From Takakia lepidozioides (lineage: Eukaryota > Streptophyta > Takakiopsida > Takakiales > Takakiaceae): a stretch of 60,000 nucleotides of DNA. Shown piece after piece: positions 43,374-53,195 of this stretch. Under the pieces are notes generated by a model, which did no database searches, was not told the origin of the DNA, and was given only the letters and a program-made list of their open reading frames with translations. The DNA lies in assembly GCA_030704615.1 (NCBI GenBank), contig CM060732.1:52063053-52123052 (forward strand), written 5' to 3'. The position numbers were made by a program, and so were the translations under genes. The stretch's first letter is position 1, and each line of letters opens with the position of its first letter.

Positions 43374-44486
43374 GTGGGGAGGCAAGCCGTCAAACTAGGT
43401 TACCTCAATCATTCATCTTGGGGGAGAGTGTCAACGACATCCATGGCACCTAGTTCTCGCCCGACAGATACAGAGGCCGTTAGTGTGCCATTGGGGAGAG
43501 CTACACGTGCAGCACTGACACCTGCTGCCAAGGCTAGTGCAGCCAGTGTGTTGTTGGGGGCAGCCACCTCTGTGTGTCAAGCCCCACTGTTCTCGGCAAC
43601 CATGATCGCGACGCCGAGGGTAAGACCAGCTGCAATGTTCAGACTAGCAGCAACACTCTGCGAGAGTGGGGATGTCACTTCATCTTCTGCGGAGTTGGTG
43701 GAAGGTGTAGTAGCAGAGAAATCCTTGGATTTGAGGGTCAAGACTGCCACGGCTGCGCCATGGCAAGCTGCAGCTGCCAGGTTGACGGAGCTGCCAGCTA
43801 GGCCAGCCTTTGAGCGCGCCATGGTGACACCTGGAGTTGTCTTAATAGACAACCAGGATGGCATTTTCTCTTTGAGTGGACCGGCAGGCAAGAGGTACCG
43901 GCCACTACGGGTCTTGTTGGACTCGGGACCTCAGTCACTGATGTTGGGCAAAGCTGCTATTGCAGGTTTGGGCCTCATGGAGGCGGATATGGAGCCTTGT
44001 CCTTTCCAAATACAGACATCTCTGGGAGGATCAGAGCAAGTTCGGGGCCTAACACGGCGTGAGTTGGCCATTAGACTACAGCCGGATCATCCTATAGATG
44101 GCTCAGTGATGCAAGCCAAGGTCATTGTGACAGATGCGGTCTCTTACAATGTCCTCGTTGGTGGGGCAGTGTTATATCCCATGGGCTTCACCCTGGATTT
44201 TTGGGAGGAGTTAGCATCCTACAGGCCTGGATGGCAGTCAGGGGATGGTTGTCGTGTACAGCTCTCTGTGACATTCATTGGGGATGTTGTTGCTGCCCAG
44301 CGGGGCAAGATGTCAATACTAGCAGCCTTCACAGCTGCAGTTAGTTGGCCTGGAGAGTTGCTGGAGGGCAATGCCCATGCAGAGGATGTGCCACCTCTAG
44401 CAGAGCAGGATGACATGCATGGTACGGCGGAGTTGCCTGCCATGGTTGCTCATACTCCATTGTGGGGTACGAGCAAGGATTTGTAG
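43374..44486 (+). CDS. Linker and aspartic protease of element B
   Basis: 370 codons. The first ~150 residues are Ala-rich linker; then RVLLDSGPQSLMLGKAAIAG carries the D-S-G protease active site, followed by RLQPDHPIDGSVMQAKVIVT, VLVGGAVLYPMGFTLDFWEE and YRPGW. The retropepsin processes the polyprotein. The frame ends at TAG 44484-44486 where A has CAG, and continues in the same frame into the methyltransferase, so PR and methyltransferase were one polypeptide. Confidence 0.8.
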   Translation: MGRQAVKLGYLNHSSWGRVSTTSMAPSSRPTDTEAVSVPLGRATRAALTPAAKASAASVLLGAATSVCQAPLFSATMIATPRVRPAAMFRLAATLCESGDVTSSSAELVEGVVAEKSLDLRVKTATAAPWQAAAARLTELPARPAFERAMVTPGVVLIDNQDGIFSLSGPAGKRYRPLRVLLDSGPQSLMLGKAAIAGLGLMEADMEPCPFQIQTSLGGSEQVRGLTRRELAIRLQPDHPIDGSVMQAKVIVTDAVSYNVLVGGAVLYPMGFTLDFWEELASYRPGWQSGDGCRVQLSVTFIGDVVAAQRGKMSILAAFTAAVSWPGELLEGNAHAEDVPPLAEQDDMHGTAELPAMVAHTPLWGTSKDL

Positions 44487-44907
44487 CAGGCTGCTGATAG
44501 ACGGGTGCAACAAGCCTGGGTAGAGGCCTTCGTACCGTCAGGAGAGGAGGAGAGTGCGGTGATTGCACCAGGACCACCTCAGTTGTCGCCATTGGACACC
44601 ACACCTCTTGTGTGGCAGTGCCCGGATGAAGGCATATGTCTTCTGGACTTGTTTGGCGGGATCAGCACTGGATTGGCTGCAGTGTTGCAGGCAGGTGTAC
44701 GAGTTCGACGTTACCTGTATGTGGAGAGGGATGAGACTGCACGACGCGTCTCACTGCGCCATGTTGCTCAGTTGGTGCAGCAGTACCCTGATTTGTTGCC
44801 AGTGTCTGCAGTTCGTGGATACCAACAAACATTGCCAGCAGACATCTCTTTGCTGGTGGCGCATGATTTGGAGCGGGTGGACCCTATTCACTTGGTAGTG
44901 GCAGGTT
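44487..44907 (+). pseudogene. Methyltransferase domain of element B, N-terminal part (motif I)
   Basis: In frame with the protease. Contains GICLLDLFGGISTGLAAVLQ (motif I, S-adenosylmethionine binding; DLFGG is the best-preserved copy in the window), AGVRVRRYLYVERDETARRV (compare DNMT3 GIKVGKYxASE) and the stretch to HLVVAG just before motif IV. Cut at 44907 by the CACTA element; the domain resumes at 48569. Confidence 0.85.
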
Positions 44908-45624
44908 CACTACAAGAGATGAGCGTTTTTAGGACTACGGATTTGGCGGAGTCATAAAAACGGCACTAGGTATACGACTACAGAGCGCTGAAATGCGTTG
45001 CAGTCATAGTTTTATCACTTTATAGTAATGGATATCACTACATGACTGGGAGCATTGGTCAAACATTGTTGACCATGATGACAAGGATGGTTTTGTGACT
45101 AGTGTGATATGTTTGACTAGACGTGGACGACGTTTCATGGAATCTTGTGACTCCATGACTGAAGATGGTTTTACAGCTCTATTTATACGACTACATCCCT
45201 ACACGTGTCATTTTGAAAGCACATACATGAATGTATTCATCCATTGGATGAGTTTATCCATCGATGACATGGCATGTAAACTTATGAGTCCCTTACTGCA
45301 AATTCTTTCATAACTTTATATATATGACTACATCACTACACATGTCATTTAAAAGACATATACATTAATGAATTCATTCAATGGATGGGTTTATCCATCC
45401 GCCTATACGGTGTGTCGATTTGATATATGTTCAATAAATTGGACCTGGATGGACGTGGCTTAACAAGGATCGCAAGATATATGAGATTAAAATACGTGGT
45501 TGTACAAGGTTAGATCATGTGATGGAAATTATTTTGAATTGTTAGATTTTACAGGATCTAACGGTTTAAGATTACACCGCCGAACTTTACACCGGGCTGG
45601 GACTTAGGCTTTTTTGTCTCTTGC

Positions 45625-45740
45625 GTTTCACCATCTATTTGATGTTGTGTCATGGAACGCGATGATCGTAGGATATGTAGGGGCGTGGGATGGAGGCTTT
45701 GCAGACCTTCCTACTCTTGAGCAAATGATGCAGGAAGGAG
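45625..45740 (+). pseudogene. PPR fragment inside the CACTA element
   Basis: Encodes [14 protein letters not shown] followed by LPTLEQMMQEG, a PPR P/L-type signature (family: DVVSWNxMIxGYxxxG). The frame then becomes a Glu/Arg-rich simple repeat. It is a short captured piece, not a working gene. Confidence 0.7.
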
Positions 45741-46133
45741 AAGAGGAGGAGGAGAGGAGACGAGGAGAAGATCCCAACATTCTTGTGAGCTCGCCGATTT
45801 TGGGAGAGAGACGAGACGAGGAGACGCTCACCGTTCTTGGGAGAGTCAGCTTGGCCTTAGCAGGCCGTGTTTCAATCTCTGCCTGCTCAGCTGCACCGTG
45901 GTGGTTCTATCTCACATACCAATCCAACATTACCTGACTACAGATACAAGCAGCACACACAAGGGGTCCTTTTGGGCTGATGGTCGGTCAAATCCTCTAT
46001 GGGTCATGATACAAGGTAAAGGACAATGTGGTGAGGATACCTTCTTCTTTGACCTATTTCAGCCTGTTTTGCTCTGTTTGGCAGCATGAAAGTATCCAAA
46101 AACAGGTAATAGAGATGAGAAGAAGCTTTGGAA

Positions 46134-47660
46134 TGAACACTTTTCCGACCCCAGTCAATGGCGAGACAATGGAGACAAAAAGGTGAATGCATGTTGGACT
46201 ACACTAGAGAGAAGTAGATGCAATTTAGAATTAGAACTACTGTAATAATTAGGGTTGGGGTTTGCTAGAAGAACTTCACGCCATCAGTGTCAGCTGCTAG
46301 CAGCAAGTATTCATGATTTGTACACAGACAGGGGTAGCTAAAAGACCAGGGATAGAGGTCCAGGTTCATCCAAGAGGGCCGGATTTCAAACACAAGATTA
46401 GTTCTGATTCCCCGTGGATCAATAGCTACAAGAAATTTGCTAATGAGAAAATGGTCTGCTAACGAAAGCACGTTTTTCAACACATTTCACCCTGTTTTTC
46501 CCTCTTATCAGAATCGGCCCTAAATTTCCATGTTGAATTCTGCAAGTTAGTTGGTTTAGTGAACCTGGGATAGTTTGGAGTGACTTTGATATGATATTGC
46601 CAATGTGACAACAGGAAAGTATCCAAAAGAGGTAACAGAGATGAGGAGAAGCTTTGGAATGAATACTTTTCTGACCCCAGTCAATGGTGGGACAACCAAG
46701 GCAAAAATGTGAATACCTGTTAGATTACCAGATGTCATTTTGAACACTGCCCCTGCCTTGGTGGACATGTATGTCTGGTTCTTGGTAACCAAATCTGTTA
46801 AGTCAGGGAAGTAAATGGGCTGGGCCTTCTAGAAATCAGACCTTATTGTGAAGGTTCGGGCTGGTTGTGATGACAAGAGTTTGGTGATGCAAGTGTGACA
46901 TTGGATGCATTTTTCCAGACCTGTTTTCTGGCCTTTTAGAGAGTCAGACAGTGCTATTTATGCCTCACCAGTTTAGAATGTATTAAGTAAGGCATTGGGT
47001 AAGCCTTTTTAAGAACACATACATTCTTTCAGGCTCCCCCATGGAGATTATAACCTGATTACAGACTGGTATTTTTGAGGATCTCTCTAAAACTTGGCAG
47101 AGTGACTGGATAAGGCCCTGGGATACATACCATAGCCCTGCATCTACTTATGGAAGTACAATCAGTTCAGCTTGTGCTTTTAGGAACATACAAGTCCTTT
47201 AAAGCTGTAATAGGGAATTGTTTTCATCAAAGCTCTCATTCTTAGGCCTGCTGGAATGGTTTTTTCAAAGACCTGTTTAGCTTACAACATACTTGTTTAA
47301 GCTATTTGAACCCAAGAATTACCAAGCCAGTATTTTTAAAGGGCTTTTTTGATTACGAACTGTATTCTTAAGCTCCCCCCAGAGATTGGGAATGTGACAT
47401 GGTAATGACTCTCTCTCTCTCTCTCTCTCTCCTCCTCTGATACATGATACATATATACATGATTTGTGCAGAGGCATGGATAGCTGAAGGAGCAGGGATA
47501 GAGTGCATGGGTCCAGATTCATCCAAGAGGGCCGGATTTCAATCTCCAGATTACATATGATTCCCTGTGGAAGGATAGCTACAAGAAACCTGCATGGATA
47601 GATGATCAATTGGTTGGTCTTGAGCTGAAGATCACGACCCCTGCAGGGATGTCTCTCCAT
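46134..47660 (+). pseudogene. OSB-like PDF-motif exons captured in the CACTA element
   Basis: Two tandem modules, each split over two exons. Module 1: KKLWNEHFSDPSQWRDNGDK ending at donor AAAAAG|GTGAAT (about 46195), and HPRGPDFKHKISSDSPWINS (about 46365-46460). Module 2: EKLWNEYFSDPSQWWDNQGK with donor GTGAAT (about 46712), and HPRGPDFNLQITYDSLWKDS then YKKPAWIDDQL (about 47515-47655). These match the plant PDF motif of OSB organellar single-stranded DNA-binding proteins (W..(Y/F)F..P.QWWDN, PDFKHK..G.ALW.DS). No OB-fold is seen. This is a gene fragment with introns retained, so it was captured from DNA. Confidence 0.7.
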
Positions 47661-48568
47661 CTGTAGATCTTTTAGGAAGTGGAAGGCTAGGCCTAGGGCC
47701 CAGCTTTCTTATGACATTGTTAGCTGATTTTCAGTTCTTCTCCTTAGCTCGGTGCCTTTCTGTTTCCAAGTTATGGCAGTAGTTTCTGGCTGCAGTCTCT
47801 TTTCCTGCTAGACTCTTTAGCTCTATGCAGACCCCCTTATTTGCTTGCCTTCCTTCTTACTACTCTTTCTTGTCTTGGTATGCGAAGCTGTGTCTTCCTC
47901 TTTCAGCCTCTATGGCACTCTATCCAGAGGTTATTTTTCCTCTTTGTATCCAAGGACATTTTATGTCCATTACCTATAAAGTTCTAGAGGCCACTGTCCC
48001 CACTGTCCCTCTTTGTTAACAAAAATAAAAAAAATAAAAAAAGACAACAATGGCTTCCATTCTATTTTCCTAGAAACCTAATGAGAATTTAAATCAATTA
48101 ATAATCTAAATATTATAATTGTATGATTTAATTTATTAAAATAAAATATGATTAAAAAACCTCTTTAGTCATGAAGTTATATACTCATGACTACATCATG
48201 GCAACGTGGCATTATATGATACGATATTCTTTCCCACGTGTGGGTCATATATGTTGTCCATGTGGACACGTGTCACATCCGGAGTGCTACATATGTCTCT
48301 CTGACGCCTCTCCAATGGAGTTATACTTTGTAGACATGTAGTCATATAGTTAGTCATATATAAATCATATAGTTGTGACTACATCCTCTCTACAACATGA
48401 CTCCAGGTGCCATGCACGCAGTCACGGCTATGACTTGCAAAACGCAGTCCTAAAGACTAGTCGCTATGACAGGGTTTTTTTCACTGCAGAGTGATATAGT
48501 CATGAACGCATATAGGACTGAAAAAATAGTCATATGTGCAGTCATAAAAACGCTCATCTGTTGTAGTG

Positions 48569-49543
48569 CCCTGCCAAGGGCATTCATCAGCCGGGCATGA
48601 CAATGGGTTACAAGACTCAAGGTCACGCCTGTTTTGGGAAATGTTGAGGGTCCTATGCTATTTACAGCTTCAGCAGACAGACCCTCCGGCATATATCTTG
48701 GAGAATGTGTCATTGATGGATGATTCTAGGGCCAAGGTGATGGCCAGTGTGCATCAAGTGCGGTTTTGGCTTGAATTAGCAGTGTTGCTGGACGCAGCTG
48801 CGGTGGGGTCATGGGCTCATCGCCCCCGACAATGGTGGACCAACTTGATGTCACCTGCACTGCTCAAGCGTGCATTTGATGGGGTGCAGCGGCCACCACA
48901 CCTGACGGTGGATAGCATTTTGGACATAGGAAGACAGTCTCAGCGTGTGAGACACGATGACTGGTCACCTTTGGCAATGGTCAATAAGGTGGGTCACCTA
49001 CGAGCCGCATTGCCTACACTCCTCAGCTTTCCAGGATCCCATGCTTTTCGGGATGGTGGACCTGGCCTCTTGTGGGATAGCCAGTTGCTGCAATTAGTGG
49101 AGCCCAATGCTGACGAGCGCGAGCGGGTGATGGGTTTTACCACTGGTACCATGGCAGTGTCATCTCTTTCTGAGGCATCACGTCGTCAGGTGTTGGGGCA
49201 AGCAATGGACCTCAATTGCTTGACCTGGATTATCAGCTTAGCTATGGCTGAGCAGCGTAGAGTACGGAGTACACTTCCCTTGAGGGTCTCCCTGCCTACC
49301 GAGACGGTACAGGCAGCGAGTGGGGGCGAACAGGTGAGGACCACAAGGTGCAGACCGCATCCATGGCACACGTGGGAGGTGCTTGAGGTTCAGAAGAAGT
49401 TGGCAGCCAAGACGGCGGTGATGGATCAGGTTGGGGATTTTTCTAGGGTTGAGAAGGTCCTCAAGGATGGGATGATGGGGCATGATGAGACATTGTCACT
49501 GACAGAGGAGGCAGTGGTCACTGCTCAAGAGGTTGCAGCATAG
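48569..49543 (+). pseudogene. Methyltransferase domain of element B, C-terminal part (motifs IV-X)
   Basis: From the right CACTA end: PCQGHSSAGHDNGLQDSRSR (motif IV with catalytic Cys), LFWEMLRVLCYL, AYILENVSLMDDSRAKVMAS (motif VI ENV), DAAAVGSWAHRPRQWWTNLM (motif VIII), DDWSPLAMVNKVGHLRAALP (target-recognition side), DERERVMGFTTG (motif IX) and SRRQVLGQAMDLNCLTWIIS (motif X). Uninterrupted for 324 codons to TAG at 49541-49543. The layout FENV...SAAHRARYFWGNL...GR.R.LLG.S..VPV of DNMT3 is closest by eye. Cysteine, ENV and HRPR residues needed for catalysis are all present. Confidence 0.88.
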
Positions 49544-49549
49544 CAACCA
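49541..49549 (+). promoter_or_regulatory. In-frame UAG CAA CCA between methyltransferase and reverse transcriptase
   Basis: The stop ending the methyltransferase frame reads TAG CAA CCA, which fits the known leaky-stop context UAG CAR YYA. Translation in the same frame runs on into the reverse transcriptase region. Element A has the identical GCA TAG CAA CCA CGG at about 27058-27044 (minus strand). Either a readthrough signal or a nonsense codon inherited by both copies. Confidence 0.5.
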
Positions 49550-51039
49550 CGGGACGCGTCTTCTACCTCTAAGCCTGCTGGACTCAAGGTTGCAGTCACG
49601 GAGGACAACTGAGAGCCTGATGTTGGACCTATAGTCACCGGAGGAGAAAGACGACGTATACGGCGGTTTTTGAGGGCTTACAGGAACTGCTTTGCCTTCA
49701 GTTTGAAGGACTTAGGAGCACTGAAGGGTCAAGAGATTCGCATTGAATTGGCTACTGACACACCAATCTTTCGGAGACCTTATAGATACAGTAACATGGA
49801 GAGGTCCTTGATTCAGATGAGAACTCAGGACCTTTGGGAGGCTGGTTTGGTGGAGCTATCTAGGGGAGAGTATGCTTCAGCCACAGTGATGCCAGCCAAG
49901 AAGGATGTCTATGGCAATTGGACGAAGAGACGTATGTGCGGTGATTACCGGCCTGTAAATCGTCAGACCAAGTTTGATAGGTATGCCATGCCGACACCAG
50001 AGGAGATCTTTTAGGGCATGCCAAGGTCTTTAGCACTTTGGATTTACGATCCGGATATCACCAGTTGCTGATCAAAGAGGCGGATAAGCAGAAGACAACA
50101 TTCTGGGGGATCAATGAGCATGGGAAGGATTGCCTATACCAGTGGCGGTTATTACCATTTGGGCTTAAAAACGCTCCGACAGAGTTTTAGAGAGTCATGG
50201 ACAGAATTCTAGCAGGGATGGAGTTTGATCGGTGCTACATAGATGACATCATCATCTTTAGTGCTACGGTGGAGGAGCATGAGAGACACCTTCAGGTGGT
50301 ATTTGAGCGCTTGAGGGCGCACGGATTGAAGTTACATCCGGGGAAGTGCAAGTTTTTCCACAACCAAATTGAGTATCTGGGTCACATGATATATCCTGGA
50401 GGATTGGGAGTACAGCAGACTAAGGTAGAGTCCATTGCACAAATTCCATGCCCCACGGATGTGAGCCGAGTTCGAGTTTTCATGGGGTTATCAAACTATT
50501 ATAGATGGTTTGTTAAGGGATTTAATGCCATTGCAAAGGCTCTAACCAAACTGACCAAGGTGGACCAGGAGTGGCAGTGGGAAGATGAGCAAGAACAAGC
50601 TTTTCAAGAGCTCAAGGCGAGGTTGACCTCGGTGCCCATCTTGAGACGACCTATCAGGGGGCGTCTTTTTCAGCTGCATACAGATTGGAGCATGTTGGGG
50701 CTTGGAGCGGTGCTCACACATGTGGATGATGAGGGAAGAGAGTTCGTAGTGGCTAGCCACTTGAACAACGCAGAGTCTAAGTATAGTTCATATGAGGGAG
50801 AATGCTTAGCTGCAGCGTGGGCCATGACACACTTCAGGTGCTATCTATACGGCAATCTCTTCACCCTTGTCACGGATCACCAACCACTCAAGTGGTGGAT
50901 GGAGTCAGACAAGCTTACGGGGAAGCTTGCACGGTGGGCACTCATCCTTCAAGAGTATGATTTTCAGGTTGTGCATCGACCAGGTTTGGTCATTCGCAAT
51001 GCAGATGGATTGAGTCACAATCCATGCACAAGCCAGTAG
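49544..51039 (+). pseudogene. Reverse transcriptase and RNase H of element B
   Basis: Same domains as in A: RRPYRYSNMERSLIQMRTQD, CGDYRPVNRQTK, the catalytic CYIDDIIIFS (about 50233-50260), FHNQIEYLGHMIYPGG, RNase H LHTDWSMLGLGAV and LVTDHQPLKWWMESDKL. Broken by TGA 49610-49612 (TGG in A), a small deletion with TAG at 50012-50014, TAG 50188-50190 (CAA in A) and TAG 51037-51039 (CAG in A). Confidence 0.9.
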
Positions 51040-51993
51040 GATGACACGCTCGGTGGCATGGTGAGACGGACGAGGAGATGGTGCCCGGATGGCATGCATC
51101 TGCATTTCTGTGTGTCTTGGCAGCAGAAGGCCAGGTTGGACCTGCAATAGGGATGACTGTAGATCAAGTGTCTGAGGACCCTGAGGTCAGCAATGAGCAA
51201 AGTGGCGCAAAGATATACATGAGGATTCAGCTGTGTTGGACTACCTCCACACTGGAGACACGGCAGCCACTGTGACTGCCAAGGAGAGGGATCGGATCCT
51301 ACAACGAGCCAAGAGGTTCAAGTAGGATGGGACACGCCTGCTCCGAGTGTGGGAGGATGGTCGAGTGAGGATTGTGCCTCACCCAACACAGCGGGCACGG
51401 TTAGTGCGGCATGCCCATGAGGAGTTGGGGCATTTTGGGGTGCGACGCACTCATAGTCTACTGCAGGGGCAGTATTGGTGGCGTGGTATGCACACAGAGG
51501 TGCAACAATTTGTGGCTAGGTGCATGATGTGTGACAGGGTGCATGCTTCATTCAACGCCTCTACTCCACAATTGCACCCTCTTTCGATCATGGGATTGGG
51601 CTACAGGTGGAGTCTTGACTTCGCAGGGCCGTTGCCACTGACCATGCGCCACAACAAGTACGTGTTGGTGATGGTGGAACACTTCTCCAAGTGGATCGAG
51701 TTGGTTCCATTGCCTGATAAGGCTAGTGAGGAAGCTGCGTATGCATTCTTGGATTGTGTACTTAGCCGATTCGGTGCTCCAGCTGAGGTACTCACGGACC
51801 AAGGGAGAGAGTTCTTGGGGGAGTTTCAGGCTTTGTGTGACAAGGCCTTGGTAGAACACCGCACCACTTCTCGGGATCATCCTGAGGCCGATGGCTTGGC
51901 AGAGAGAGTTGTTCAGACAAGAGGGGTTTGCGCAAGTATGGCTTGTAGAAGGGACACCTAGGAGATTGGGACCTTCAGTTACCCTGGTTAGCA
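51040..51993 (+). pseudogene. Integrase of element B
   Basis: HHCC finger (HEELGH, CMMC), then SLDFAGPLP, VLTDQGREF and DHPEADGLAERV of the DD35E core. Broken by TAG 51323-51325 (TGG in A), a 4-base deletion near 51920 relative to A, and TAG 51946-51948 (CAG in A). Confidence 0.9.
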
Positions 51994-52653
51994 ATGGGCT
52001 ATAGGTTCAGCAAGCAAGCATCACTTGCCTCCTTCTCACCATACTTTTTTCTCTTTGGCCGAGAGCCGGATTTGCCTACATCCATCCGTAGAGAAGCTGC
52101 TACAGTTCTTAATCTTGACGATCCGGACGTGTGGGCACGTGCATGTGAGCAGCATGCAGAGTTGTTCAAGAAAGTCATGCCCATGGCTTTCGAGAACCTT
52201 GCCATTGCACAACATCGTGATACGTTGAGGTATGCTACCATACGTGGTGGGGACTATCGTCCTGGGGTTCGGAGATTCAACCCTGGTGACTATGTCTATC
52301 TGCAGCAGACTGCTCCTATGACTTTGGATGTGACTGCAAGACGTGTTATTTTGAGGGTTCGAGAGGTCTTGCCCTCAGGCGTCTTGATCTTGAGGGGTCG
52401 AGATGGCATAACTTGGAAAGACCATGTGCGTAATTGTGCGTCATGTCATCTTCCGAATGTCGATGGCAGGATTAACCCAAATCTGGCAGTGGTACCTGCA
52501 AGTTTGAGGTGCATGTTGTGTGGGTCTGCTAGAAGGGCCGCCACCATGCTGGTGTGTGATCGATGCTCTAGAGGTTGGCATATGGGATGCTTGACTCCAC
52601 CTCTTGAGATGGTTCCTGATGGGGATTGGATATGTCCGCATTGCATTGGATAG
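51994..52653 (+). CDS. Integrase C-terminal part and PHD finger of element B
   Basis: 219 codons without interruption. It holds the integrase tail (GYRFSKQASLASFSPYFFLF, RFNPGDYVYLQQ) and, after NCASCHLPN, the C4HC3 PHD finger CMLC...CDRC...HMGC...CPHC, ending CIG. It shows that the PHD finger is translated in the same frame as the integrase, as one polyprotein. Only this copy keeps the junction intact. Confidence 0.9.
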   Translation: MGYRFSKQASLASFSPYFFLFGREPDLPTSIRREAATVLNLDDPDVWARACEQHAELFKKVMPMAFENLAIAQHRDTLRYATIRGGDYRPGVRRFNPGDYVYLQQTAPMTLDVTARRVILRVREVLPSGVLILRGRDGITWKDHVRNCASCHLPNVDGRINPNLAVVPASLRCMLCGSARRAATMLVCDRCSRGWHMGCLTPPLEMVPDGDWICPHCIG

Positions 52654-52686
52654 TGGGAGTGGATACAACCATGGAAAGCTAACTGC

Positions 52687-53195
52687 GCATATATGTGTGG
52701 TGTGGTTTGGACAACGATGTAGTTGTGTAGCGATACGTATGCGCACGACAACTGTCAAGTTAAATAAACACAGTGCGAAACTAACTAGAATAAATCTAGT
52801 TATTTGTATTTAACACTTGGATTTAGTTCAAGTGTTAAGTCAGGTGTCAAGTTTAGTTTGACACCTGAACTGTCTTATCTTTACGAGAGCGTCAATCGTG
52901 TGACTCATCTCTCTCGAATTGAGCCTGCACGACCGAGCTCCTTCACTGCTTAGAATCTGAGTGTGCTTATGAAGGGAGCATAGGTTGTTGTGGGGGTGGA
53001 GTCCCCATAGCTTGGGGTGCCCCTGACTTGACTACTATTTTAAAAAATGATGAGTGATGGTGTTGGATTTCATGTTTTTGTGTCAACAATGTGTTTTAGT
53101 TTCTTATCATTGTGGTAGACTACTTTATTGTGCATATATGTGTGGTGTGGTTTGGACAGCGATGTAGTTGTGTAGCGATACGTATGCGCACGTCA
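52687..53195 (+). repeat. 3' LTR complex of element B
   Basis: Truncated box X' (52687-52750), unit U (52753-53109, TGTCAAG...TTATCA) and box X (53111-53195, TGTGGTAG...GCACGTCA), the same order as in element A. U has diverged more than the two A copies have from each other: hairpin arms are partly mismatched and the TATA-like box is lost. Confidence 0.8.

Larger units (their letters stand above)
44908..48568. mobile_element. CACTA-type element carrying host gene fragments
   Basis: 3661 bp bounded by inverted repeats CACTACAAGAGATGAGCG and (right end, reverse strand) CACTACAACAGATGAGCG, each continuing TTTTTA. CACTA ends typify the En/Spm superfamily. Subterminal regions (44940-45350 and 48165-48560) are filled with GTCATA and GACTACAT motifs in both orientations, as expected of CACTA binding sites. 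No transposase is seen, so it is non-autonomous. Compared with element A, the methyltransferase target has lost two bases (GG) and no 3-bp duplication is evident. Inside are PPR- and OSB-like coding fragments and a (CT)n tract at about 47407-47432. Confidence 0.8.
43262..53195 (+). mobile_element. Ty3-type retrotransposon B with DNA methyltransferase and PHD finger
   Basis: Plus-strand sister of element A. It starts inside the gag/linker region (the 5' LTR and gag are absent; junction with piggyBac B near 43255-43268) and continues through protease, methyltransferase, reverse transcriptase, RNase H, integrase and PHD finger to a 3' LTR complex ending at 53195. A CACTA element (44908-48568) is inserted in the methyltransferase. 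About 240 bases of the 3' UTR including the polypurine tract are missing relative to A. Six nonsense codons correspond to CAG, CAA or TGG codons in A. Confidence 0.88.

Noticed and set aside
44908-48568. The insertion in element B as an intron of the methyltransferase
   Set aside because: It has CACTA inverted ends, not GT..AG, and element A is continuous at this site.
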